Origin: Rusavskia elegans
Lineage: Eukaryota > Ascomycota > Lecanoromycetes > Teloschistales > Teloschistaceae
NCBI GenBank assembly: GCA_011316305.1
Contig: SAUG01000058.1
Coordinates: 62,001 to 126,000, forward strand
Reading direction: 5' to 3'
Length of the DNA: 64,000 nt
A model generated the notes under the pieces. The model was not told the DNA's origin. It worked only from the letters and a program-made list of their open reading frames with translations, and searched no databases. This document shows, piece after piece, positions 11,211 to 21,925 of the stretch (position 1 is the first letter of the stretch; each line of letters starts with the position of its first letter). The position numbers were made by a program, and so were the translations under genes.

Positions 11211-12790
11211 TTATTGTCGCTTTTTGCCCTGATTTTGCTCATATGCAGGCTCGCTCCAAAGCCAAAGAGCAATGAACGCAACCCATCCAAGTATCGTGAC
11301 CCATATCCCAGCAATCCAAACCCATCCTGCGCTGATCATCCAGCTCCGTGGCCATTCATCATGTGCGAAGTGACGAACCGTCACTTCCCGCTTCACATCG
11401 ACGTTGGTCAAAAATGGTCGCTTGTAGTTGACGCGGAAAGAAAATATGCCATGTTGGTCTGGCAGGCGAAACGTGGCGCTGTAGATCGTGCTGTTGGGTG
11501 TTGTGGATATCGGTTGGAGGTCGAGTCGATGGAACGGAGAAAGCATAGTGAATTCCAATTGGAGTTTATCGTCGGGGAAGAGGGTGAATGGCGAAAGATG
11601 ATCAAAGGAGTACTCTGACATTTCAATATTGAACGTCTAGAATATTCAGATTAATGCATGCATTTACTAGAAGTACTCATGCCAACAATGACTCACCACG
11701 TCGTTCTTAATCCGGTATATTTTGGGATTCAAGTAGCCCAGCTGTGCAACGCTGTCGTTGCCCAATTTACTGTCCGAGATGGTACTCAAATGGTGCTCGA
11801 CTTTGCCAACTTTTAGGACTCCAGTCTCCATGAAGGTCCAACCTGTAAGACTTTTGGCAAAGGCTCTGTTTGAAGTCTTGACTGCTTTTCCTTCTGGGCC
11901 CTGGACTGTCCGGTCAAACCATGCATCCTCCAAAGCTTCGACCGACCCCAGGACAGTGAACCTTGCAGAGTTCCTCGCCTGCATCGAAGACACTAAGGAG
12001 ATCTGGCTCCCTACTGCGAACGGTTCTGCGACGTTTTCCGCTTCTTCTTTGGGATTGTAAGAATATGCGGTTTCGGGCGCCCGTAAGATCGGCGTCAGCA
12101 GTTGACTTGAACTTCCAAGCTCTTGCGCGACAACCCGAGGGAAAGCGATGAGCCCACCGCTGCCGAAATAATTCTTGACGTCGGAGCGTAGAGCTGATGG
12201 CTTTGACAGTACGAGTACATCATGTTTCTCACCGGCCGAGATCGTGTCGTAATTAAAGTGGTCAACAACCAATGACATTCGATCGGGTGGTAGGTGTACG
12301 TCTAGCTCAAGGAGTAATGAAGAAATGGCAGAGGGCACAGGTGACTCGGCAGAGAGGGCCAGGAGTATGTTGCCGTTATTGCTAATGAATTCGAGCAGAA
12401 GATTTGGAGTCAGCGATGGGCCAAGACCTTTGTCTTCAGGTTAGTATCAGTATGCGCAAGCAGAATTCAAGGAATACCCTTGGATTTTGTTGGGAGAAGT
12501 AGTATATGATCGAAGGCTCGTTCTCCATGCTGGAAGAGTGCGAGCTTGTCATTCTTGGGAGCTTCAAAGGTTAACCTGTAGCCTCGGCCTATTTCGATTA
12601 TCGTGAGCTTGCAGAATCCAATGATTGAGATGTGGGTAGATATACTCTCAAGATCACTCCAGAAGGTCGAATATTTCTCCTTGTCAGCGGCGGAATCCTC
12701 TGTTACGACTAACAGCCGACTACCGGTGCTGCTCGATGCATGTACAGCACTGAAAAACGCCAAAAAGAGGAGAAAGAAAAGCCGACACAT
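11211..12790 (-). CDS. WBP1: WBP1/OST48 oligosaccharyltransferase subunit
   Basis: Three exons, 12478-12790, 11697-12427 and 11211-11636, encode 489 aa. Intron 1 (12428-12477, TACTAAC branch) joins LPTKSKG to LGPSLTPN. Intron 2 (11637-11696, GTGAGT donor) joins YRIKNDV to TFNIEMSEYSFD. A signal peptide starts at residue 1 (MCRLFFLLFLAFFSAVHA). The luminal domain includes LLLPTKSKG, the block around PEGKAVKTSNRAF, and LQLEFTMLSPFHR. One TM segment lies near the C terminus (WIAGIWVTILGWVAFIALWL). The last four residues, KKRQ, form a di-lysine ER-retrieval signal. It is an essential non-catalytic subunit of the complex that N-glycosylates proteins in the ER. It is divergent to nuo9.5. Confidence 0.96.
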
Positions 12791-13054
12791 AGCACAGCAT
12801 CAACATCCAATTGTCCGTGATGAGTTGAATGGAAGAAAGTAGGCGTAGACGTGTTCATCTGGAATCGTTGCCAAGGCTCGCGGCTCTGCTGTCTTCCGAC
12901 CTCAATCCAAACTTCTTGCAACAGCCCCTTCCTTTCCACGACTCGACCGACCATTTTCCTGGCCTCTCGACGCTCGTTAGATCAGAGTCTGCATGCGTCA
13001 GCTCTTCCACCGGTGCTTACGACCCTCACATTCTCGGCGTCCCCTCCAGCGACT
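12791..13054. promoter_or_regulatory. Shared divergent promoter, WBP1 / nuo9.5
   Basis: 264 bp between the two start codons on opposite strands. It must contain both promoters. Pyrimidine-rich runs precede the nuo9.5 ATG, as is common in fungal 5' UTRs. No defined factor site identified. Confidence 0.6.
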
Positions 13055-13337
13055 ATGTCTACCCCTCAATTCTTTCAAACGCCTTTCAGATTCCTGCGGT
13101 GGGCATCACACGAAAAGCCTGCAATATTCTATTCCTGCATACTTGGGGCTATGGGACCAGTGTGCGTGTTCACTGTTCCACCAATTAGACATCGATTAGG
13201 AGACCCAGATCGACCGCCAATTCCCATGACTTATCCGAGTAAGCACCTTCCCAACCCTCTTGTGCCACTTCCCACCTTGATGAGAAACCACAGTACCGCC
13301 CGGTCCCAGGAAAATACCCGAGGGCTATGACGACTGA
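13055..13337 (+). CDS. nuo9.5: NADH:ubiquinone oxidoreductase 9.5 kDa subunit (complex I)
   Basis: Two exons, 13055-13238 and 13294-13337, encode 75 aa. A 55-bp intron (13239-13293, GTAAGC...CACAG) joins MTYP to IPPGPRKIPEGYDD. The protein starts MSTPQFFQTPFRFLRWASHE, then KPAIFYSCILGAMGPVCVF (the single TM segment) and TVPPIRHRLGD. This order matches the Neurospora 9.5 kDa subunit (NDUFA3-like), an accessory subunit of the inner-membrane arm. The gene is too short and split for simple ORF calling. Confidence 0.93.
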
Positions 13338-14221
13338 ATCAGAAGACTTGCGACAAGGAAGCGGGAAGCGGGCGTTTCAGGGATTTATGCCCATACCAAG
13401 TTTTTCGAGTCAGCACCGGTTAAGGGCAGTTCAGAGAATGGTCCCTTCAGTTAAATCATGGTCAATTACACATCCAATACAACACGAATCGGTCTTGTTG
13501 GCAGAGAGAACCTCGATCCAATCACATCAAGCAAAAGATGGGAAGGAACAGGGGTAAAGAGCATTCAATTCGTCTGCATTGGTTTCTCTTGTGCTTCTGG
13601 CTACGGATGACTCCGGGTAAACACCTCTCTCATTCGATCGGCGCTTTTCGATGGATCGCCCAGTGTATGCTACAAAGTTGACGTTTCTGAATGATCAACC
13701 CAGTTGCACTTATCAAGTCTTTGTCATGCCGTATAACTCTCAAGAGTCAAAGTCGTACAGGCTGTCTGATATCAACTAAGCAACTACTTGGACGCGACAT
13801 TTAAATATCAGTAGCCGTAATAGTCGAAAGGATAATTAAGACGACTTCGGTAGCTTAAATCATTTGAAAATGACTGGTGGATCTGAGTTATTGCCATTTT
13901 CGTCAAGACAGTACATTCGCAATTACTCGAGTTTTAAATAAACAGCAATGATGATAATACGCATACGGCAGTCGTTGTACGCCATTAATGTGGTTGCATA
14001 TGAACGTGTCTTCACATGTTAGTTGACGTGTACTATAATGACGTAGTGCTCCGTCGGTAAAGAAACATTATGATCGTCCTAGGACGATATGGCTCGCGAG
14101 GTCCGGCTTTCTTTGCATCTCCTGTAAACACTACTAGTATCTTCTCCGACGTCGATGGCCAGGGCACCATTTATTGGACGGCTGCATTGGTACCCAAGCT
14201 GTCGATCCTTTCTCCAGAGCA
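13338..14221. other. Intergenic region without a supported gene
   Basis: About 0.9 kb between nuo9.5 and the lipase gene, both on the plus strand. It is moderately AT-rich around 13,800-14,050 with no transposon ends that I can see. It presumably contains the lipase promoter. Confidence 0.55.
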
Positions 14222-16167
14222 ATGTCCATTGACCTTCCTCGCAGGCGTGAATATCTTGCTCTCTACGCGTCCTTAGTCCTCGTTTTCCTCGAAGGCTTTA
14301 TCCGGATCATCACTCTGGGCCTACGTAAATCAACTCAACTCGCGATTAGTCTCAGCATCACTAACGGGTCACAGCTCAGCCTATCATCCGCTTTTGCTAC
14401 AACCGGTCCAGGAATGTCTTCAACATATTGTCGTCCAGCCAAGGGAGGCAGGCGCGTTCCAAGCACGGCTCTTTCATATCGTCTGTGGCCAATGCGGCCG
14501 ACTTCGTCGATCTATGCTCGCTATTTGGCTACTATGCCGAAGAACACGTTGTGCAGACTGGCGATGGCTATCTACTAGGATTACATCGATTAGGATGGAA
14601 GAAGGGTGAAGAAGGACTGAGAGTTAACGCCGGCCGAGGGAGCCTGCGGAAACCGATTTCGTACCTTCATCATGGGCTGCTCATGAATAGTGAAGTCTGG
14701 GTTTGCCTGACCGAGAAAGAGAGATGTCTGCCATTTATGCTCGTCGAGAAAGGATATGATGTCTGGGTAAGTCATCTAGTGCTTGCCGGATCGTTGCACC
14801 TCAATCTGACGATATGACAGTTGGGCAACAATAGGGGCAATAAGTATTCCAAAAAGTCTATAAGATCATCGCCTACGTCTAATGCTTTCTGGGATTTTTC
14901 CATGGATCAATTTGCCTTCCATGATATTCCGGACAGTATTGATTACATCCTCGCCACAACGGCACAGCTGTCGCTCTCCTATGTTGGATTTTCACAAGGT
15001 ACCGCGCAGGCTTTTGCTACATTGTCGATCCATCCGACTCTCAACGACAAGATCGATGTGTTTATTGCTCTCGCACCAGCCATGTCACCCGCTGGCATCC
15101 ATAATGGCTTTGTTGATGCGCTGACCAAAGCATCACCGGATGTTCTATTCCTCGCTTTCGGCCGCCGAAGTATCCTGAGCTCAGCTACCATGTGGCAGGC
15201 AATACTCTATCCGCCGATCTTCGTGCGGCTGATAGACATGTCTCTTGCTTTTTTATTCAACTGGGGATCTAAGAACATAACCGCGCACCAAAAGCTGGCT
15301 GCTTACCCGCATCTCTACTCTTTCACGAGTACCAAGAGCGTCGTTCATTGGTTCCAAATCATCCGCAATAAATGTTTTCAGATGTACGACGACGACGTGC
15401 AAGCTCCTTTGAGCCTTGGTGCGAGTGAGCGCTATTACAAGGTCGCAAAGTTTCCCACCCGCAATATCAAGACGCCGATAGTCTTAGTCTACGGCGGAAG
15501 TGATAGCCTTGTCGACATCGACGTCATGTTAAGAGAGCTACCCAAGCATACCGTTGCGAAAGAGATCCCCCACTTTGAGCACTTGGATTTCCTTTGGGCT
15601 GAGCATGTGGAGACCTTGGTCCATCCGCAGGTGTTCGAGGCGCTGGAAGCTTACGCAGGCCGAGATCATCTCAAGCAGAAGTACTTTACTTATGGATCAA
15701 TCAGCGATAGCGCTCCCGGAAGGATGTCATTAGGCATGTCCGAAGACGACTTCTCGTCGCCAATGACAGCGGACATAAGTGATGGTGATCCGCGCGCCAA
15801 TGGCTTCGCGGCCCACAGTCCAATCGCCTCAATTGATCTGGTACACCATACCAGCCCAGCCAAACTTCCTGGTCGCCTGGAGCCCGTGACACCGACACCA
15901 CTCTCATCACCGTCAACAACAACCCCAGACCCAGTCCCAGAAAAAGCCCCCAAGGAGAAGGCAAAACAGTCAGGTTTCAACCCGATGATGAGGAAGAGAC
16001 AACGAAGGAGCGGCAGTACGTCGAGTTCGAGAAGTATGGACAGCCTTGCCAAATTTGGGGAAGGGGGCATCCTCTTGGGAGCTGGGAAGGCTACACTTGG
16101 TAGCGTGAACAGTCCCAGCATGGCCGATGTAGACCAGAAGGGAAGCTCCAACAGGCGTAAGAAATGA
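14222..16167 (+). CDS. Membrane-anchored alpha/beta-hydrolase, steryl ester hydrolase/acid-lipase type
   Basis: Three exons, 14222-14324, 14375-14766 and 14821-16167, encode 613 aa. Intron 1 (14325-14374) joins IITLGL to PQPIIRFCYNRS; intron 2 (14767-14820) joins EKGYDVW to LGNNRGNKYSKKS. A hydrophobic N-terminal segment (LALYASLVLVFLEGFIRIITL) is a likely anchor. Family motifs: HVVQTGDGYLLGLHR, oxyanion region YLHHGLLMNSEVW, LGNNRGNKYS, nucleophile elbow YVGFSQGTAQ (Ser about residue 223), an Asp in VYGGSDSLVD and a His in PHFEHLDFLW. This order is that of fungal Tgl1/Yeh1/Yeh2 enzymes, which cleave sterol esters at lipid droplets or the plasma membrane. The last 170 residues are Ser/Pro-rich and basic, probably disordered and regulatory. 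The nucleophile elbow reads GFSQG where many relatives have GHSQG. Confidence 0.92.
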
Positions 16168-16466
16168 AAGGGTATTTGGAAGTATTGCGCGGTGGCTGTC
16201 ACTTGTGCTCAAGAGACGATTATGGCAGGGGTAAGGCGGTGATGCCAGGTCCTCAATACCGCCTCGGCTACTCTCCCACAAATCGGAAAGCGGACAGATC
16301 ATGAGAGCCTTGTCTGGGTACGTATGCTGGGGCGCAGATCGTACGAACCCTTTTTCAACAACGGAACCATCAAGCTCCGCTATCATTTCTGCATTTCAGA
16401 AAATCTAAGGACGGTCGTCGATACTTTCGTCTAATCATGAGAGCTACAACCTCTCTAGAGCCTCTC

Positions 16467-17789
16467 TCACGCTATCTCCAAGCGCTCAAGTTCCTCCGCC
16501 GACTCTTCAACGTCTCGTTCAGTCTTCCTCCTGGCAAGGAAATTCTCTCCAACCTCAAACCCACACCCATGGCAAGTCCCGCTTTTATCGAAGGTCAACC
16601 CCAGCAACTGCTCTGCGACCCACCTCGCAGTTTTCGTATGCAAAGTCGCATACATATCCTTGCCAGAATGAACCACAGACCTACCCTCCGCCAGCGCCTG
16701 GAATACCACCAGTTGGTCTTGCATGTACTCGTCTACGCAGCCGCCGCGTTGAAGCTCCTCTTCCAATTGCTTTGTCACGGTATTGGCCATCGTCTCCAGC
16801 ATGGAAGCGTTGCTCTTGCGCTCCCAGAGGCAGTCACGGCCTAGACGGTAGCCATTGCGTGTCTCGGCAACGATGAGTAAGTACAGTCGAGCACCATTCC
16901 TAGTATCTTCTTCGATAGGGAATAGCATCTCGACATCCGGGTGACGAGCGAGTAACTTCTCGATTACTATTTTTTTCAATGTATTGCGTGCTGCTGAATC
17001 TGAAGCCAGTATCGAGACATGCATTCGAGTCACTTCGCCTCGTTCTGTGAAGTTGAATTCAGATAGTTTACTCTTGCTGGGGAGAGGCGTCAGGTCGAGT
17101 TGCACAGCCCCGACATCTGCTCTCCCAGAACTCCAACCGCGCTTGATAATTTGGCTGGTGATTGGAGGAATACCAACTTTCTCGACGAGCATGGGAATCA
17201 GTACTTGGCTAACATATTCGATGGAAGGCGATTTGCTGACATTCGTGCCCCCGTTGATGGTGACGCGAAGAGGTACACTGCTGGTCGTCCCTTGACCCCC
17301 ACTGGACGTACCTGCCGACGATCCTGCAGCATCAGGGGAATGGAAAAGCAGATACGGAAGGATGGCTTGCAGTATCAGACACACGGAACCAGGGGAATCA
17401 AGCTTGATTTCCGTCTCCCTTCTCACCAACCTAGACCCATCAACATCATAAACATCCCTCCAAACACCAGCACCTGTCACATCATTCTTCTTCTTCGTCT
17501 CCCTCACAAACTCCCCCCCTGGCAACGGTCTGAACTCCAATTTCTGACTCCCCTTGTCCATACCCGTCGTATCCGCTTGGGAAGCTCTAGCGAGCCATTC
17601 GACGGCTGCCAGATGGGCGGCTTTTAGTCCGCCAGCTGGTTGGGATGCGCGACGAGGAGCGCGGTTGGCACGGATGGAGGTGATATGTATTGGGAGGTAG
17701 GTCAGGGCAGATAGAGAGACGGCGAGGCGGAGGAGCTGGCCGCCACCTTCAAGGGTGCTGCCATCTAGTGTAAGGGGTTTGGGGGCCAT
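16467..17789 (-). CDS. RTCA: RNA 3'-terminal phosphate cyclase
   Basis: Single exon, 440 aa, with an ATG at 17789 opening MAPKPLTLDGSTLEGGGQLL. Family marks are GSTLEGGGQLLRLAVSLSAL, the THxxAxRxxPG-like region (RANRAPRRASQPAGGLKAAH) and a C-terminal DQLVVFQALAEG block. His384 in LHTKTARW aligns with the catalytic histidine (E. coli His309 in CHLLTN) that is adenylated during catalysis. Its presence argues for an active cyclase rather than the RCL1 ribosome-biogenesis paralogue, which lacks that residue. It converts 3'-phosphate RNA ends to 2',3'-cyclic phosphate with ATP. An insertion near residues 165-180 (Gly/Ser-rich) is unusual but probably a loop. Confidence 0.94.
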   Translation of the reverse strand: MAPKPLTLDGSTLEGGGQLLRLAVSLSALTYLPIHITSIRANRAPRRASQPAGGLKAAHLAAVEWLARASQADTTGMDKGSQKLEFRPLPGGEFVRETKKKNDVTGAGVWRDVYDVDGSRLVRRETEIKLDSPGSVCLILQAILPYLLFHSPDAAGSSAGTSSGGQGTTSSVPLRVTINGGTNVSKSPSIEYVSQVLIPMLVEKVGIPPITSQIIKRGWSSGRADVGAVQLDLTPLPSKSKLSEFNFTERGEVTRMHVSILASDSAARNTLKKIVIEKLLARHPDVEMLFPIEEDTRNGARLYLLIVAETRNGYRLGRDCLWERKSNASMLETMANTVTKQLEEELQRGGCVDEYMQDQLVVFQALAEGRSVVHSGKDMYATLHTKTARWVAEQLLGLTFDKSGTCHGCGFEVGENFLARRKTERDVEESAEELERLEIA

Positions 17790-18349
17790 GTATTTGGTTG
17801 AGAGAGGATTTGAATGTGTTTTGTTTTGGGATTAGGACAAGGTTTTTTCAAGGGTAGAGAACGTAGAATCGATGATGTTAAAAGAACGTTGGAGAGGGAA
17901 AAGTCAAATGGGTTGACTCGATGGGAGAGTATGAGTCAGTCGGACGGATACTGATTGCCCGCAAGCGCGGTTGGTTTGACAAAGGCTGTTCTATGTAGGA
18001 ATATTCGATGAATAGGCTTAGGCTTAATGAAGAGAAGAGAGATACGAAAGGACGGAGCTCAGGTTTTGCGGTAAGGAAAGCTGTTGAAGTTTGGAAAGGC
18101 CGTCCGGGAACCGACTTAGATTAGTACTTGCTGCACATTCGAACGCTTCATTGTGGTCTGGCATACTACTCTAGGGCCGCCGGTCACTCAGTGTAGCTGG
18201 CGCCCAACGTTCATTATTGGCTAATCGGTAGAGAAAGTCCGATCATGGCGTCTGCTAAGCAGTAGATGTTCATATTTGAAATCAAGGAGATGAAAGGTTT
18301 GATCCTGAGCAATCGTCGGCTTCCAGCAATCACGCCACCCAGGCCCGTC
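17790..18349. other. Intergenic region upstream of the RNA cyclase gene
   Basis: 560 bp holding the RTCA promoter. No other gene or RNA recognised before the palindromic element at 18,350. Confidence 0.5.
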
Positions 18350-18494
18350 ATGTTAAAAAAAGATGGGAATGCGTGGGCCGTCAAGATAGCGCCTAGGGAC
18401 CCCTAAAAGTGCCCTCGTTGTAGGCGCGAATATCGGCTACGGGCGACCTTTTCGGCGGTTACCGTAGGCCTCACGTTCCCATCTTTTTTTGACA
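18350..18494. mobile_element. Small palindromic TIR element (about 145 bp)
   Basis: The two ends are near-perfect inverted repeats. Left 18,351-18,369 reads TGTTAAAAAAAGATGGGAA; the right arm 18,474-18,494 reverse-complements to TGTCAAAAAAAGATGGGAA followed by CGTG, matching GCGTG after the left arm. The interior of about 90 bp is GC-rich and non-coding. Size and structure fit a MITE. I see no clear target duplication, so a cruciform-forming regulatory sequence is an alternative. Confidence 0.6.
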
Positions 18495-18877
18495 TAACGA
18501 CATTAATCACTACCTGGGGCATCGGTCGGGTTTCAACAGCACTGCTTTTCCTGTAGTGACCTCCACCACCACCTCACTGCTCCGTAGCAACGTAGTCATA
18601 TGGAGCTCAGGATTCACACTTTCACAGACTCCGGGGGGCATTTTAGAACGGCGGAAGTCCATAATGATCAATGCATTTCCTGATAAACCTTCCAGATTCC
18701 GAGCCAGACCCAACGATGCAAATACCATCCATGCCCCATACCAACGCTTATGCCAAAATATGTACAAAAAATGCCAAAACAGAGACGACAAAACAATGTA
18801 GCAATGAGACGCCCCATGTATCCAGAATATCAACCAATCAATGCTGATACGAAGATCCGTATATCCCAAGATTGAAC
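18495..18877. other. 3' flank of the RlpA-like gene
   Basis: 383 bp. The minus-strand open frame here (18,510-18,881) has no recognisable domain and overlaps the RlpA-like gene's stop, so I treat this as 3' UTR or spacer. Confidence 0.5.
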
Positions 18878-19735
18878 TCAACAGCTTGTTGGGGTGATGC
18901 GAATCTGGAGATTGGCGTTCCCCTCGGGGTTACCGCTACTGTACGACTTGCCCGGGTAGAGGGCGCTGTACGCATTGAAGTCGAGGTCAAGGGCTTCAGT
19001 GGTAGGTGAGCTGCATCGAGCCTCGGGTTCATATTGGGTTTTGCTGTCGACGAGTCAGTCAAGCTCATTTCCATAGCCTTAGCCGTCGTCAGCTTGCTTA
19101 CCAATAGTTCCACGCACTGCCAGCTGGACACCCGTCAATGATCTGGACAGTGGTGCTGCCGAGGACTTCTCCTTTAGCTGACCCGACCGGACCAAGGTTT
19201 TCAACCTTGTAGCATGTTGCTGGCTTGCACCTGGCATGCGGGCAGCGGGGACCGGAGTAAGTATTGGCGTCCGGTGCACGACCTCCATCCAAGGTGCTAT
19301 TGCCCATTAGCTCCTGTTTCAAGCGCAAGGTACCTTCGAGGTAACAATGAGGTTTTCTAAGAGACGCACCAGAGATCCATATTATAACTTGGTGTTGTCG
19401 TATTTTGCGATCCTTCACACAAGCCGGCAGAAAGGATTGGACTCAAGTCGCCCGCAGCGGCGCCAAAAACTCCCGGCTTCAGAGCTGCTCTTCAATTAGC
19501 GTCGTCGGAATACTCACCGCCTCGTGAAAAAAGGAGCTCATGCATGTTCGAACGTACGTTGAAGGGATTCACTGCCACCGCAGACCGTGGAGCCTTGAGT
19601 CTCCAGTTGGAAGCTGTAGTCATTAAAGGTAGCTATACCTTCGAACGAAGCCTCTGCTCTGGATCCCAACGAAGGCCTAGCGGAAATATAGGCGATCAGG
19701 CCGGCGAGGGCAAGGAGGCTGCTCGATTGAACCAT
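18878..19735 (-). CDS. Secreted RlpA-like / expansin-like double-psi beta-barrel protein
   Basis: Four exons, 19558-19735, 19370-19484, 19102-19296 and 18878-19043, encode 217 aa. The introns are 19485-19557, 19297-19369 and 19044-19101. They join SESLQ to PLKPGVFGAAAGDLSP, MDL to CTLDGGRAPD, and SAWNY to CKTQYEPEARC. The second junction (acceptor CAATAG close to its branch) is the least certain. A signal peptide starts at MVQSSSLLALAGLIAYISA. Mature features: EGIATFNDY near the N terminus, GVFGAAAGDLSP, TCYKVENLG, TTVQIIDGCPAGSAWNYC and LDLDFNAYSAL, the double-psi barrel order of fungal expansin-like proteins. The even spread of cysteines fits a disulfide-stabilised wall or apoplastic protein. 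Related proteins are implicated in wall loosening or plant interaction; the role here is not shown. Confidence 0.85.
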
Positions 19736-19753
19736 GTTGAGTAAGTAGAGTTC

Positions 19754-20098
19754 TCAATGGATGAAGGATTTGGCACGGTATGAGGGTCGGATCCGGGGAA
19801 TTCGATGCAGTAGAAGAGAGATCAAGGAGAAGGCTGCAAACCAGATGATTGCTGCAACAACGAGCTTCCTTTTATGCTTCTTATACCAAACCACATCCAC
19901 ACTGCTTTGTCCCTCGAGTGGGAATTCTGCTTCGCCGCCGTGATCGCGAGCCGTGCCGGGGTTCTTGCCAGGCTCCTCATCTTGTCCCGTACACCCATTC
20001 CCAACCATGAGATCGTAGCCCGGAAACACGAGGTGTTCATCATGATGCAGGATGGTCAAGGGTGGCGGCGAGACCGGGGCCGGGTCGGGTTTCTCCAT
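19754..20098 (-). CDS. Hypothetical small single-pass membrane protein
   Basis: Single open frame, 114 aa, ATG at 20098. The N terminus is Pro-rich and acidic. A basic stretch (WYKKHKRKL) precedes a clean hydrophobic segment (VVAAIIWFAAFSLISLLL) and a short basic tail, so the layout resembles a real single-TM protein. I recognise no family. The stop lies only 18 bp before the ATG of the RlpA-like gene on the same strand, which is tight for two fungal genes, so it may be spurious. Confidence 0.35.
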   Translation of the reverse strand: MEKPDPAPVSPPPLTILHHDEHLVFPGYDLMVGNGCTGQDEEPGKNPGTARDHGGEAEFPLEGQSSVDVVWYKKHKRKLVVAAIIWFAAFSLISLLLHRIPRIRPSYRAKSFIH

Positions 20099-21925
20099 TG
20101 CTCAGCGGTTGGGTGAGCAGAAAAGCAGGGGTGGGGGCAAGGATCATGAGGGACTGGTGGTGGGGTGGTCCATGGTGTCCAACAGAGGAATCGAGAGTAA
20201 GCAGTGACAGTGGTGGAGGTCGCCGTGGCGGATGGCGATGGATGGAGGACGGAGAATTGATGAAACAAAGTTGAGCCGCACATGTTGAATGAAGACGCGC
20301 ACAAATGAGAGATTGACGTGGTGCCAGCAGCTCGGAGAATTTCCTAAGATAAGGTCCAACTGGATGAGACGTATGACAGGATGAAGGATCAGCCATGAGG
20401 CCGGAGTGGAGACCCTGAGACATTACTATCATGTTGGACATGACGGCTGGCAGTGGTGGCAAAGGCCGCCTTGTTATCTTCGTCCGGTCTTTGAGGCCAT
20501 TGCTGCCAGTGTCGAGAGAACGGAGCGCATTAGTCCCACGAGTTGGATTGTTCAAGGTATGCTTCTATGATATACTCACAGACGTCGTCAGTAGAACAAG
20601 CGGAGATAGTAAGGTAGCGAGTACCTAACCCAGGTACGGATAGAGAGTACTCAGAGATCTTTGCTCTGGCCAAGATTGTAGACACCTTGCATTTTGATGG
20701 TCCGCCGGATATATCGGACGTATACGACAACACTTTACAGCCAATGGATAAACGGGTAGATATCTTAGCGTGCCATAATAGGGGTAAGGAAATACCAAAA
20801 ATCGACGGTAGAAAGACAGCAAGCTGTCTAATGATATCCCCACGGTACCTTACCTCTTAAGGCCCTCACTTTGACGGGAAGCGGCAGCCCCTAGCGCCCG
20901 CTGCCACCTATCACAAAGTCTCCTGTCTCCAGTCTAGTTGGGGGTCCAGTACTCGTATCATTCTGTGTCTCCGTTAAACCACTTCAACTGGATATCCTCC
21001 TAGCATCTTGCTCATTTGTCCCTCACCCAATGAAACAATGACCGAGCCGTCAACCACCGAGCATAACGTAACCATGAAAGTTGCAAACTCCCACCTTTTG
21101 GCCGCTGTCTTTTGACTTCTTGGGCTGATCGAGTCAAGAACACTTGATCAAAGATACCGATCCCAACAGCAACTGTCCCGTCTATCTTCCTACTGGTGAA
21201 ATCTTTACACCAAGGCTGTACAATTCACGGGCTGCTCCTATGCTTCTGCAATCATAAGTATCGTAAATATGTAGAGTAGAAGGGCTAGCCAAGCAATGAC
21301 CTGCAACCTGCCCGTGTTCATTCAAAATACCGCTATAGCATCTATGCACGCTGACACAGCTCCCTTCGCACAACGCCAGCTGATCCCGGCTGAAGTCGAA
21401 GAGGCGCAGGATCAAGAGCCAGGTTCCGAATCTTATGCCGTCTTGGCCCGCGGCATACATGGCCACCATACTCCAGCCCGTAATCGGCTGGACTAAGACA
21501 GTGCGCAGTCTCGGCGTAATCAATGACGCCAGTCCGATACCACGCGTGGTGGTGACAGTATGTGGGATGCTAAGCCACGACAGGGCTGTGAAGGATAAAA
21601 CTTGGGGAGGATGAGCAATCTATAATCGGGAGGATACATATGTATTGTTTTGCAATACTGGCGCAGCTCCGTCCGCTGCGATAGGTAACTGACCTCTTGA
21701 CGCATGAAGGACCTCCATGAAGCCATCATGCTACGTCACCTAAATCCATAGCAACGAAACACAGAGAGAAAGGAACCAAATGGAAACGAGTCATTGCGTC
21801 ACCATCAAGAATCGAGACTGATACAAAAGCCCTGGGTGAGTCCAAATGACCCGAGGTAGTGACTAGAAAATACAGACGTACACTGGTATCAGTTGGAAAA
21901 CCAACCTCTGTCGAAATCCTCGACT
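20099..21925. other. Long intergenic region (1.8 kb)
   Basis: Between the small hypothetical ORF and the 3' end of EMC1. Several short frames on both strands are present, but none has a domain or yields conserved sequence on splicing. No RNA gene or transposon end seen. Confidence 0.5.

Noticed and set aside
20040..20555. 171-codon minus-strand frame
   Set aside because: Pro/His/Ser-rich low complexity, overlapping another frame, no family features.
21182..21523. 113-codon minus-strand frame
   Set aside because: No known domain, no credible neighbouring exon, and possible splice sites give nothing recognisable.
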